A stretch of 64,000 nt of DNA from Rotaria sp. Silwood1 (Eukaryota > Rotifera > Eurotatoria > Philodinida > Philodinidae): contig CAJNOP010000026.1 of NCBI GenBank assembly GCA_905250075.1, positions 1,859,098 to 1,923,097 of the forward strand, read 5' to 3'. This document shows, piece after piece, positions 1 through 11,960 of the stretch. Each line of letters begins with the position of its first letter. The stretch's first letter is position 1. The notes under the pieces were generated by a model. It had not been told where the DNA came from, made no database searches, and saw only the letters and a program-made list of their open reading frames with translations. Made by a program: the position numbers and the translations under genes.

Positions 1-376
1 GACATCAAATTATGTTGCATGGACTGTTGAGTCAACAAAAATATTTGAATGGCGAGTAGATTTACTTGATTATGATTTACAAATTATTCGACAAGGTATT
101 AAAATAGATCATTTAGATAAGTATTCATCATGTTTATTATCTAATTTTGATTCTGAACAATATCTTATTATTGATAGTAATGGTCATTTATTATTTTTAC
201 TTGATTCAAACGGTCATATTAAATTAATGGATGACCATATTATCAATAAACGTATTAAAAATGCTGTTTTTATGAACAATAATAATGATAATCAACAATG
301 GCTTGTTGTTCGATTAGAACAACCAAATCAATTGTATTATATTTCGTTATTAAACAAAACCGACAATAAAAAATAA
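1..376 (+). CDS. 3' end of an unrecognised gene (partial)
   Basis: The frame starting at base 2 is open for about 124 codons to a TAA at 374-376, and the gene begins outside the window. The codons are the AT-rich set used by the other genes here. The peptide alternates short hydrophobic strands with polar turns, for example YLIIDSNGHLLFLLDSNGHI and QWLVVRLEQPNQLYYISLL. That pattern would suit the last blades of a beta-propeller, such as the C-terminal half of bdelloid B-box proteins. This is only a resemblance and no diagnostic motif is present. No intron is visible in the part seen. I do not recognise the protein. Confidence 0.7.
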   Translation, partial: TSNYVAWTVESTKIFEWRVDLLDYDLQIIRQGIKIDHLDKYSSCLLSNFDSEQYLIIDSNGHLLFLLDSNGHIKLMDDHIINKRIKNAVFMNNNNDNQQWLVVRLEQPNQLYYISLLNKTDNKK

Positions 377-2100
377 ACACATTTAGTTAGTTTTTTCTTT
401 GATATAGATATGTTAATCAAAATTTCAGCGAACAATTTTGTTTTGTATCGTTGCTTTGTTTTTATTGTTTATTTCAACTTTAAGGGAACCTCTTGATATA
501 AATAAATATTATATTTCGTCGTTTTTTGCTCTTTACAATTATCGGTTGATCTTGTATTAACATAAAATATATATCTCTTTGATTACTTTATTTACTTTGA
601 AAGTTTCAACGATGTCAAATGAAAAAAATCATTGAGACAAATACAAGTAACGGGTGTGGCAAAAGTTTTGCAATATTTTTTGTTTTGCATGTAACTCAAA
701 TAAACGTTAATCTTTTTTTTGCAAAAGATGCGCCATCAAACGTTCTACTTGAGTAACAAGACTGAATCTGTATGACTATTGTCAAAATTTTAATAGCATA
801 TTAACACCGAACACGTGTATCATTCACCAAGAAAAATCGGGAAAGTTTCATTTTATGATCGACAATGAAGGTCATTTTTAATTAAATCAATCGTTAGATA
901 AAATGAGCTGTCCCAGACACTGTAAAAAAATCATCGAGTTCATCATTTCATCGATATCTCCTACAAGATTAGTACTGATTTCTCCTCAACATATTTTCAT
1001 CATCGTCTATTGAAACCAAGTTTTCATGGTATTACTATGTTAAGCTTATTTCTGTTTTACTATTTTTTTCAACAGTCAAAGATGTTTTATCTAGCGATTC
1101 GCGTATCATACTCACTGTTTTTAGACGATGTATTTGAAGGTAACACAGCAAAAGCAATGTTTTATGTCTGAACGAAGCATCCAAATCAATTGACATAGGA
1201 GTTATTTTCGCTTGTATTTGAGATGTGGATGAGTAGTAATCTGCATGCTTTGAAGATCACGCTAGGTCTTCGATTATTTTTCTTCGTAGAAAATAACATG
1301 ATAATACACGTCTGCAATGTTAGCAGTCTATTAAAATTTTGACAAAACTTATTAAGATTTGGTCTTGTGATTTGAGCAGAACATTCAAAATGTTGCAAAA
1401 CTTTTGTCACACTTAATATAACTTAAATAAGAATGCGTTTTTTACGAATGAACAAATTCGGATAGCTTCTAAAATTAGAAATGAAATCGAGAAAATTTAA
1501 TGTATGCATCAAATGCTAGATATTACTGAAAAAAGTAAGTTTTTCTAGTTTTCTTAATGAAGTTCTATTTGATAGAGCTTAAGCTTTCAAACTATGTTAA
1601 ATAATTAATATGTATCCGTATTACAAACATGAAATCAAACCACAATCGTAGAGAAACAAAATCTAATATGTTATTTACTTTGGTCAGAGTAATATGTCAT
1701 TACTTGTTTTGAAACAAACATGATAACGAAAAAACAACATGAAAGGGTACCATAAATAAAATATAACCAAGTAAAGGACAACAAGAAATGGTGCATAATT
1801 GGCACTTGAAAACCATTCGATCTCTTGATATTTACTAAGATAAATGTATAATAAACCTTAAGATTCTATAGAAAAAGGTGTTGTTACTTTTTTTAAATAT
1901 TAGCAATCTTGTTTTTGTTTAGTAAACTTTACTAAGGATTTATTATACAGGTGCATATCGCAATAGATATAAACCGATTAAATTCAATGGTTACGTATCA
2001 ATCGCTACATTTTGCTACATAAGTAATATGTAAGTAAAACATGTACATATTGTATTATTTTCTTTGTTTTAATTTTATGATTTAGTTTTGAAATAAAAAA
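377..2100. other. Intergenic, holds one foldback element
   Basis: No supported gene lies here. The stretch contains the inverted-repeat element at about 651-1414 listed separately. The only open frame of note (1186-1410, minus) lies inside that element and is chance. Confidence 0.6.
651..1414. mobile_element. Non-autonomous inverted-repeat element (Tc1/mariner-like ends)
   Basis: The two ends are imperfect inverted copies. The left end reads GGGTGTGGCAAAAGTTTTGC from 652. The reverse complement of the right end reads AAGTGTGACAAAAGTTTTGC, ending near 1414. Similarity continues inward in patches, for example TGTCAAAATTTTAATAG on both arms and ACGTGTAT near 813 and 1315. The arms are therefore about 190 bp with indels, around a core of roughly 400 bp. 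No transposase is encoded. The exact boundary and target duplication are unclear, so the superfamily is tentative. Confidence 0.6.
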
Positions 2101-2726
2101 ATGCGTTGCTATTGTTGGATTATATTTTTTGTTACTGCAAGTCTTTCAATATGGGCGTTACCTACAGATGGTGATGTTGCCGAAAAAAGTTTACTAGCTG
2201 TTGATAATGAAAATGACAAAAAAGAAAATATTGCTGTTGAAAATCAACTTTTAAGTGAAAAGAATAACGACGAACATGATGAGAATATAATTGGTGAAGA
2301 TGAAAGTTTGACTATAACTGATCAATCTTTTCGACGACGAAAACCACAAAAACACAAAAAAGATAAAGATAATAATTCATTAAAAGGCAATGATGACGAT
2401 GAAGATGAAAATGATGATGAATATAGTGATGAAAGTGATGAGGAAGATGATGGTGACAAAAAAAATAAAAAGAAACCAAAGATGGTAAAATTTATTTGCT
2501 TCAAACAAAAACGTGATGGACAGAAAATGAGACAACGTCCTCAACAATCAGGTAATGTTCTACTTTAAAAATTTCTAAAACTAAATTCATTATCTATTAT
2601 AGAAAAAAATCGACAACGTCCACATGGCCAAGAAAATAAAAACCAAGATGATTGTAAGACAGCAATGTGCAATTTGTTTCATTAATAAACAATATTTTAT
2701 CGACTTTTACAGCTAACAAACATTGA
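2101..2726 (+). CDS. Small secreted acidic/lysine-rich protein
   Basis: The predicted protein is about 165-180 aa. It starts at ATG 2101 with a typical signal peptide (MRCYCWIIFFVTASLSIWA, cleavage likely after A19). The rest is strongly charged low complexity: a Lys/Arg patch, then a run of Asp/Glu/Asn/Ser at about residues 95-120, then a Lys/Gln/Arg-rich tail. Exon 1 is 2101-2551. Intron 2552-2602 (GT..AG, 51 bp) joins in frame to exon 2 from 2603. Exon 2 either runs to TAA at 2683-2685 or splices again (2654-2712, GTAAGA..TTTTACAG) to a short last exon ending in TGA at 2724-2726. The second option has the better splice sites. No domain is recognised. It could be an extracellular calcium- or matrix-binding protein, but that is only a guess from charge. 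Confidence 0.7.
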
Positions 2727-3563
2727 TCTCATAACATTAATAACAATGATCAACATCCACGACCTTTTTATAGCTTATAAATTGAATACAAATTTGTTTT
2801 TCATTTAATCTCTTTTTTCATCTAATTCTCTAAAATATATTTTAACTTAGAATTTGCTTTATGAATAAAATATTCAATAGATTTATGGGATCTTTTTTAT
2901 TGTATTTATTTCTGATACAAAATCCAGGAAAAGAATCAGATAAAGATTATATCACTATCAAAACCTTACGATTTTCGGCGTCTGCTTTCTTTTGATAGAA
3001 AATACTTTTTTTTCTAAAATGCGGAATTTCTTGAAATAAACTTATTTTTTAGTTTTTATCTTATCAGTTCGTTTTTCACAATTCACAATCCTGAATTTTA
3101 CCAAAGAGAGGTCAGTTTATTGAACTATTGTTCGTCATCCATTATTATGTTTCGAAAAAATAACGATGAGTTTTTAACAGCTCATATAAAATTCGTTGTA
3201 TTATCACTGAACGATTTTTTTTCGTGTGATAAATAGCTAATGAATATGAATAATAGCATGAAAAATGTTTCTATCAAGTAATGACAAATAGATTTGAAAT
3301 AGACAAATGTTGATACGAAACAATATTCTTTCATTAGTGTCCATCAACTATGATTCATGAAAAACAATATTTTTAACGGCAACCGATCAATATTTTTAGA
3401 CGAGTGTTTATTCATAGTTAAACACTACGAAAAATTTATCCTGAAAGTTATATGTACTGGGTGAAGTAGTTTGATCTACATTCTTAGTATAGGTTAAAAT
3501 TACACAAAAGCATTCACATCATCGTCATTCTATAAGCATTCATTAATGAATTCGTATGTAGCC
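2727..3563. other. Intergenic, nothing recognised
   Basis: AT-rich sequence without a supported ORF, RNA gene or clear repeat. Confidence 0.5.
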
Positions 3564-3567
3564 TTAA

Positions 3568-4296
3568 GGGTATCCCCTTTCCTCACCCAAAATTTTTGTT
3601 TTTTTTTCATTGTTGGTTTTTTGTGGCTATTGTATAGTTTCAAGTACTGTCTATCTACTGACTATATTGTGGAACCCAACAATCGCCTTTAAAGATTAAA
3701 GAATTCGAGGAGAAATTAAATTTACATAGTGAAAATAGCTAAGATTTTATATTTTTTTGCTTTTTTCTCAAAATTAAACTTTTAGTAGGAAAAGTATTGT
3801 TTGGCCCCCGTTTCTCCGGCATGGTAAGAGAGATCGAGCTGAAACTTTTTTTACATATTCTACTCACCATTTGGGGTGAGTATTTTTTTTCTTTTCAAGA
3901 ATTATTGCTCTGGTGATTTTTGGCAGCTTTCACAAAATTTTGCTAGAGGAATAAAAACAAGCGTTTTTAAGGGTATGCTTAGTATTTTGACTTTTTTATT
4001 GAAACAACAAAAGATAAAAAGAAACTAAAAAAACCGTGCACCCCAAACAGGGCCTACTACCCGTAAAAAAACTTTCAGCTCAATCGAACATATCGTCTTG
4101 GAAAAAACGGGGGCGAAAACTAGGACCATTTTTCGACATTGTGACCCTATGACCTCATAGAAGACAGCATCAGGGAATTTTGAATCTATGACAACTTTTG
4201 CTGTACTCATCAAGATCTATCTGCCCTGAAAATTTCAAAATTTTCTGATGAGTCGTTCTCAAGAAACTCCGGAAACGGGGCGGGGGGGGGGTACCC
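3568..4296. mobile_element. TTAA-flanked foldback/MITE element
   Basis: TTAA occurs on both flanks (3564-3567 and 4297-4300). Inside it the ends are GGGTATCCCC and, on the opposite strand, GGGTACCCCC. Long imperfect inverted arms follow. The segment from about 3803 (GCCCCCGTTTCT...GAGCTGAAACTTTTTTTAC...TTTGGGGTG) matches the reverse complement of about 4037-4115. A further TTAAGGGTAT lies at about 3966, suggesting internal duplication or nesting. The right end carries an 11-G run. TTAA target sites are used by piggyBac-like elements, but these termini are not the usual CCC form, so the family is uncertain. There is no coding capacity. Confidence 0.65.
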
Positions 4297-4300
4297 TTAA

Positions 4301-7300
4301 ATGCCAATTCGACAATCATTTTGATGTTTTATTGGGTAAATTGAACGATGCAACTCAGTCTATTCCGTTTTCCGAACGAAATGGCTTTATCGTAGAAAAT
4401 ATTTGTAAAGTTTGTCAGCTCAAGCCAATCAGATTCAAGATTCAGTTTATCTAATAGAAAAACTTCTATGTCATGTTTTTTGGGTTATAACTTCGGCAAA
4501 TCAGATTTTTTCGCTGTCTCAAAGGTGTGAATGCGGATCAATAGAGAGTGATGAACGCATCCATATACATACCCATTGTGAGACTCATTCACCCATATCC
4601 ACACCCTTACTTCGTTATAGTTTTATTATATGATCAAATGTAATCAAAGGTGAATAGTTTGAATTTATCATTCAACACAGGTCACAACAAATGGCATATA
4701 TTAATTCTCACACTTCTTGCTCAATCAAAATCATACTCTTTACTCCATGCATGCTGTCTTTTTGATTGTGGTGCTAGTGTAGTACTAATCATTACATTTT
4801 CCTATTAAATCATATTTTTTCTTTTCATCAAACAAAAAAGGACAAATTTTCATGTGGTTCAAAATAAGTTAAAACAAATTGGAATTTACAAAATAGACAA
4901 TGTTCATCATAGATTTCCGTTATTGTTGTTTTTGTTGGTCGTGGCGATTTTTATAAGTACCACTGCTATCACATAAAGGTCACGTATAGTTTAAATATGC
5001 TTTACGTAAAACAATCAGTGATTCAAACAACTTCTTTTTTCATTTACAATAGTTCCGCTAGCTATGCCAAAATGTCAAAGTCTGGTGTCTCTGATTATCA
5101 CTTTAAGCTGTAACTGTTTTGTAATCGATAATCCCAGTATCAAATAAATCACAAATTGCATTATGCTGAGTTGTAAACAATGTTTTGAAACGAAAATTGT
5201 AAAATGAAACACTGTTCTTATCAATATGTTCGTCTTTTCAAGATACATTAATCTAGTATTATGTAAGTTGCCTTCATTATCAATGGTAACAAGGAATAAA
5301 TTTGCTCTTTAATCTTTTTAGATATCTTCAATATGTAAATCATTGTCTATGGAAAAAAAGATAAGTTTCAATAGTTTTTATTCTGTTTCGATGGATGTAA
5401 TGCATCATTTACAAATTTCACGACACTCTGCGCGAGACACTTAGTCATTTTTCTTTCAAAGAGAAGACGTTTCATAGATAACTCATGAAAGTTTCGTTCG
5501 TTTTCGCTAAAATTTTTATCGTAGGTGTATTTCTTAGAGTTGTGTAATGATTTAAAAATTCAGCTTTCTATCTTTTTCTGTTGTGAAAAAATTTACAAAA
5601 TACATAATGAAATGTCGAATGACATCTTTTGCATCAGCTATTTTAACTAAAGATAGGGCTAATTAAGCCATAAAAAAATAAAATTTCGATTTCTTGTATT
5701 TTGAAACAGTTCTCTACTTCTATTACGAATTAGAATTAAGGATTCTAAAGTAGTCTCACTGTATTAGAATATTGAACTGATTCTTAGAAAGCAGGATTGC
5801 ATACTTCTTTTTGCTTTTTTAATTGACATTGGATCTAGATGGTGGTAACAATGAATCTAAGAGCTATCGTTTAAATGTCGAAAATTTATCTAGAAGCTCA
5901 GTGTCTTCTGATTTAGGCATTGTTCTATACCATATAAAAGATTGACAATATACAAAATCTCACGGAAAATGTTCATATGCAGTTTATAGTTTACCTTCTT
6001 TCATTTCTAATGAAAAAAGTCTAAAGACAAAAGTTCTTTATTTAGAAAACAACTTTACCATGAAAGGATAAAGAAGACGAAGAATGGATATGTCAAAATT
6101 TAAAGAAAAAAAATACTAACAAAAGAAATTTCAAAATTTTGTACATTTCCATCTGAAACACCATCACATTATTAAAAATGCTTTTTGACCATGTCAGTCC
6201 ACGTGCTAAGTAACGTGCTAGTTCACGTCATATAGATAAAAACGGAAATTCATCCACGTGGTTCATTAGAACAATGGAAAAGAAAATTCAGTATGATTTT
6301 TTTCTCGCCTAGTAAACACAAGTACATTGATTATGTAAGGTCATAAAAGAAAATGACTAATTATGTAACGTCATGTTCTGCAATGATTACAATATATATT
6401 ACAGTTAAAGCATTCGTAAAGAAACTCACACTAGGCATTCCTGTAAGTCACCATTTTTCTATTTGACAACATTCACAGAGCTCATCAGTGTTTCTCGCTG
6501 TTTGTAGATTCTAGACGACCATGCCTGTCGTATACGTGAACAGTTTTTGTGTCGTTAATATAATACAAGATGAAGGAAAAGAAATTCACCATTCAGCAAC
6601 TAATCGATTAGATTGAAGTGAAACCTATACTCTGAAACAAGCAAGAGACGAAAAGGTATTGGAAAAAATACTTTTTTATTCACGTTTATGCACAATTTCT
6701 TGACAAAATTTTTCATATCTTTTTTCTTCTTCAGATGCGTATTACTATGAAAATCACATAGCAATTCAATCAGGATTTGTTTGATCTAAAAATCGTTTAT
6801 TCAGGTTTGCGAGTATCAGTGACAGCTCTTGCCACATAGCAGAAGCCACATGAACTGCAAGTAAATTTCACTGGTCTTTAAATAAAGCAACAAAACAACA
6901 GCGTTTCTAATGAAAAAATATGCAATGAATGAAAATATTGATATTAAATGAATATTCCTAGAAACAAGTCATGGTAAAGGTATCATAGATGGCATTGGAG
7001 TTGCACTGAAAGGTAAATTTGATGAAGCTTTGGCATTTAATACTGATAGATCGTTTAAAAAATGCATCAAATCACATAAATAACATACAAATTAATAAAG
7101 AAATAAAATTATTTATTGATAATAAAAAAATCTTGAAAAATTAAAAAGAATATTATCGAAGCTCACTGTAGTAAGAGGCACTGCAACATTTTGCAAATTA
7201 TTATTAATCATACATGGAAAATTTTACGCTAAAAAAATGTCAAATGAGAAATCAAAAATTTTGAAAATCAATTTCTTATCATTTTAGGGAAAGTTAGAAT

Positions 7301-8060
7301 AGTAGTTGATGGAAAGCCTGGAATCTAGTAATCTAATTTATAAACAAAAAGACCATCAATCACTTTGTTTTATTTATTTATTGTATCACTTTTCTTAGTT
7401 CAACTGTTTAAATAAGCTTGAAATCCAAGAAAATATTTAAGTTTCGTAATCTTAGGTTTTCCTTTCAAAAGAAATATCCTTTTTCAGACTGCTTCCAACA
7501 TTTAGATTCAAAGCTGAGCTTTGAGTTTGAAATTCAAAGTGTCTGCAAAACATGGATATACATACTTGGTTTGAGAAAAAGAATGCAATACAAATTTTAT
7601 TGAATTTCATTAAACGTTATTTTTTTAAGGAAAACACCAATATCAATTCTACGTCATTATCTTCTATTATGAAAGCGTTCGAAATCTATAGTTACGAACT
7701 GTATGATGATATACAATCAATAGTTCTAATAAAGTTCATTTAATACGATCGAGTAGTCTACTGTACCACGCCAAAGGTTCAACGGGTAACAGAAAACGGT
7801 CAGTGAAGACAACTCTTTCTTTACCAATGGATCTGTATTTTGGTTTAGAATTTGCATCGTTTTTTTCGAAAAACTGAACGTAATGGCAGTCTTTTTCGAA
7901 AACCATAACCTTTTTATTAATGTCAAAGATCATGTGGATGAGAAAGTACGCATCAGATTAGTCTTTTAAGCGGCAATTTATTATAGTATTCTTATTATAC
8001 TTGCTCAAATCACTTTCGTATGGCGTTACGTGATTAAAACAAAACTGGATAATTGTTTAG
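4301..8060. other. Gene-poor stretch with one decayed ORF
   Basis: Apart from the remnant at 6765-7083 listed separately, I see no supported gene, RNA or array. The short open frames at 4248-4633 and 7418-7933 are chance: their composition is not gene-like, they overlap each other on both strands, and they lack splice context. Confidence 0.5.
6765..7083 (+). pseudogene. Decayed fragment of a SHGKG-type ORF (mobile-element associated)
   Basis: A reading frame at 6967-7083 gives SHGKGIIDGIGVALKGKFDE. Upstream, near 6770-6815, lies a short stretch like SKNRLFRF. From memory, proteins of the form (D/S)G...QFKN(R/K)F...SHGKG..DG(I/V)GG..K(R/G) occur in uncharacterised ORFs of animal mobile elements, and this looks like a worn copy of one. 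It is broken in several places and is clearly old. The element type that carried it is not certain, and no ends could be assigned. Confidence 0.5.
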
Positions 8061-8066
8061 CATTGT

Positions 8067-8110
8067 ACAGGGTGTCCCAAAAGTCCCTTCCTAAAATTCT
8101 TTTCGCTTCA
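8067..8110. repeat. Lone mariner-like terminus
   Basis: The sequence TACAGGGTGTCCCAAAAGTC, starting with the TA dinucleotide, has the form of a Tc1/mariner-superfamily terminal repeat. I found no matching inverted copy downstream, so this is probably a truncated element or solo end. Sequence to about 8550 shows no intact transposase. Confidence 0.45.
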
Positions 8111-8855
8111 ATTTACTGTCAATTGAGGTTTATTTTATTTGTTCCAAAAAATTTCAACAGCCACGTTGAAAGCTAATATCTTCAATGGCAGTACAAAAAA
8201 CTAGCCCATTTTTTCTTTCCAGAAAAACGCTTGGATGATGTGAGTTTTATTTGCTTGAATTTTAATTTGATATCATACATTTAATTTTTTTTAAAGATAT
8301 GCCAAAATAAAGTTCTGTGAATAGATCGTTCAAGTATTGGACAATTTAACGATTCATACCACTCAACAGCTTGCAGTGATTGCAAAATAAATGCTATGTT
8401 ATATTTTTCTAGAAAAAGACGACAGACTGCTTTTTTGTATTTCAGATAAAGGTCTTACTCTATGTAATTAACTATTATCCAAGAAGAAATTATTCGATAG
8501 AGCTGCATTGTCAACTAAAAGATTTTGATGAGACTCTCTCTTGTCAAATTTTATTTCATTCGTATGAGTCAATCGATTGGCATTGACTTACGTTAGAGTT
8601 TGACGTTAAAGTGAATTTGATTGTGAAGATTCATACTTTTCAAAGCATGCATGAGTTATCTGTGATCTATTTTTGGATTTATTTCTAATGGGACATTGTG
8701 TTTTAATTTTGAATATCTTAGCAATTTACATATCGACTGCTGATCATGTACTTTGATAACAGTTCAGTACTCATGAAACACATTTAGTATTTGGAAAGGC
8801 TCATTGATAATTCAGTGATTCATGAGACAATCTTCAATGTAAAGTTACAAAGACA

Positions 8856-9682
8856 CAGTAGTGTACAAGAGTCTCGGTCCTAGGGGATCTTAGCCATCAT
8901 AGGTGCTAGAGGTCTGAAAACTTACGTGCGTGTACTACACCAGTAATGTAGGTTAGTGGTATTACAGCGCCCTGGTTGCTTAATTAGAAAGAGAGTTAGG
9001 ATGGATGGTACCTTTTTTTTGCCTTGAACTTTATAACCTTAAAAAGACTTCTAATAAATTTTATGCTGTTTCTTATTAAATATATGACTAATTGTTGATA
9101 TTTTTACATGAAACTGAGATCCAGCCTATGGCATTTCTTCATCCAAAAGATAACTTCATTTGCTCGAATATTGGTGTCTGTGAGTCCTCGAAACTAACAC
9201 TATGATCACTAATGTGCCATTTGTCGTTAGTGTAAGATTCACTTTTGAAACTTGTAGGCAATAATGTCCAACTGTAGAGAAAGCTTCTCTAAATGTTTGA
9301 GCTCAATTTATTGAACTATCACTGAGCTGTTAGTATCTGAAGGATAGTAGATGCTTTTTCTCCATACCAATGGCCACAGTAAAATGGTTGTAGTTCTGAA
9401 AAGGGTTGATGAGCTTCATTGAAATTAGTAATGTAGACAGCTGGGACATAGCTTTACATAATGAGGAGTCGGCTGACACACAAGGTTCTGCCCTTCCAAA
9501 GTTATAAATCTCAAAGCAGAATCAGGTACCATAGATCATAATTCCCTTTCTATTCGAGCAATCGAAGTGTGGGTAGTGCTACTGGCCTACATTCTTGAAG
9601 TAGTGTACGAACACAAATTTTCAGATCTCCAGCACCTATGATGGCTAAGATCCGCTAGGGTCGAGACTTTTGTCCACTACTG
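8856..9682. mobile_element. Tc1/mariner-like non-autonomous element, 827 bp
   Basis: Inverted ends of about 90 bp. The left arm 8856-8946 begins CAGTAGTGTACAAGAGTCTC. The reverse complement of the right arm 9592-9682 begins CAGTAGTGGACAAAAGTCTC. Both continue with GGATCTTAGCCATCATAGGT. The right end is followed by TA as expected for this superfamily; the left has CA, consistent with one mutation of the TA duplication. The roughly 645-bp interior encodes nothing recognisable, so it is a MITE-type derivative. Confidence 0.8.
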
Positions 9683-9692
9683 TATATGCGCA

Positions 9693-10347
9693 TGTTTTCA
9701 AGCTTACGACCATCATATCAAAGATTTAGTCAAAAGAAGAACGCGTTGGTAATTGTATACAGAGCATATTAAGCCAATGGATGTCTTGTTTTCAACATTA
9801 TGGAAAAGAGCATCGTTTGAGCCCAAAACTGATGCAGAAAGCAGGAAGTTTGACATGTTCGGAAACGTTTTGAGTCGAAAGAAAACTCTTACTGGATGGT
9901 GCATTGTTGCACTTCTAAGTATCGCAATTCTGACAATAACAATGGCGCACAAGTTTTAAAATCATGGCAGTGACAATCATCTTTTTATATGGTGCAAACT
10001 TTTTCTGATTCTGGCTTCCTACATTTCTAGTATGAGTGAAACTCTCTTGCGTCTTATTTTCGCATAGGACTGCGGTTCGAAATAGACTACATGTGGATCA
10101 ATACCTGGTGACACAAGCATACTCGGATGATAGAAAGTCAAAGGAACCAATAAGAAATGTTGAAAGTACAACAGAAATAGAACAACGGTTAAGTCATTCA
10201 CTTCTCAGTATAGAGATCAGCAATGATCGTGCATTAAATATTTGTACTTTTCCTACTATGAAAACAGGCTCCAAATCACCTGAACATCTATTTCTTAGAT
10301 TTCACCTAAAAGTTTTTTCTCATCATTCTAAGCTAGTAACATCATGA
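9693..10347 (+). other. Two unexplained ORFs of higher GC content
   Basis: An open frame from ATG 9777 to 9959 would encode about 60 aa ending in a hydrophobic helix (WCIVALLSIAILTITMAHKF). A second frame, about 10055-10347, would encode a polar 90-100 aa peptide with no known domain, preceded by a usable acceptor near 10067. Base composition is visibly higher in G+C than the flanks. They could be exons or fragments of one decayed membrane-protein gene. I do not recognise either, and no start/stop/splice model is convincing. Confidence 0.3.
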
Positions 10348-11960
10348 GAACTTACATCAGGCGTAGAAAAATATTTCATTGTGTACTTGGAATGCAATGT
10401 ATTAAAATAGGAGCTACTGATAACTGAATGGAATTTAATTTCATGCAAAGATAACTATGACTAATACACTTATCATTTACCTAAATGCACAGCGTATTCA
10501 AAATGTTGTGTTCTTCTGACTTCGATTTCATCCCCATGACGATTATGTCGCGAGTTACCTTTTGAAAAGTACAGATGGTCTAGAGAAAAATGACTAGAAA
10601 AAGGTGTAGCACTTTGTTGCTTGTGACGCAAAACAAGAAATGGTCGGGAGAGATAGGGCGGAGGAACAGAAGAAATAAAAATGAATAGAATACAACGAAG
10701 ATTATTCTATTGATTTTCTCGATACCAAATGAAATTCACAAAGTTTAGCAAAATTTGATGAGATGATTATCGAAATCTGAGGCACGGTCAAGTTTTTCTG
10801 CATATGATTCATCATTGCAAATCAGTACTATGCTTGACACAGAGCTCAATGGAAAATCAAATATGAAAGGCAAAATGATCATAATGCGGCGTTGACGTCC
10901 ACCCCCACCATTTACACATTCTTTACAAACTAAAGCATGATCTGTTTAATGTAACTAACATCAGCTGATATTTTATCAAAAACGTGTAACTCTAAGTTTA
11001 TAGCCTTTAGAAAAACTGCCAAATTTTCTCTTTTTGACTCTGTTCACGCTTATGAACTTTAACAAAGGCTTTCAAGTTCGTGATAAAATATACCGACATA
11101 TACTATGTCCCTGATGATACTTAATATGAAACTCTTCTTCCTTTGGTTACCAATATCGTTCGAAAATAAAAGAACAAAACGAACATTTTTTAAAGCCAAC
11201 CCATGATTGAAATTTTAATGTTACATATGTTTATCTGTATTTCTTGTAAAATATAGCAGGTTTCAATGTAAAGACGAAAACTTTCTAAAAAGAATAACTA
11301 AAGAAAGACCTAACGGCTATAGTCAATGCAGAATTTTGAAATGTGTATCTATGAATCATTTCATCTATTTATAGAAACGGCACTATCAACCAAGTTTTAC
11401 ATGATAATCTTGACCTAATGATAGGAAAATGTACACAATATAAATAAAATAACATGTAAAAAAAAAGAAGCACATAAAAAAGATTATTCGCTGAGAAAAA
11501 ATAGAAACAATTTTCTCCTCTAATCAAAGCAGTAGGTAACAAGTCCTAATGGAAATGACAAATCATAGTTTGACCCATATGAATATCATAATTCATGTTA
11601 TTAAATAATAACAAATGAAACGCAAGAGTATGAAAAATAACAGATACTCTATATACTCACGTGAGTATGCGTATGTGCAACCATTTTTATCATGTTGTAG
11701 ATCGTCTTAATAATCAATGGGATATTTTTGTTTAGATTCGTTTTTCTTTTCGTTCTTCAGCAAATAGTTTACCATGTGAGAGACAGTATATTAGGCCTCA
11801 ACCAACATTTATTTCTTTTTTTTTCTGTTATCATCATTACATATTTTTACATTCTTCACACTAACAAATAGTTATATATTCTCCTATAATGTAATATGTC
11901 TGTTTGGTTTTTCAATAACTTCTATTAACTTTCTGCGAATCTTTTGATTTTTTTTACAAG
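10348..11960. other. Intergenic, nothing recognised
   Basis: No supported gene. A first exon for the downstream hydrolase should lie here, because that gene's first recognisable exon begins at a splice acceptor, but I could not identify it. Confidence 0.45.

Noticed and set aside
4025-4633. Several 60-73 codon ORFs at and next to the TTAA-flanked element
   Set aside because: They fall in or beside the inverted-repeat arms, contain no domain and overlap one another.
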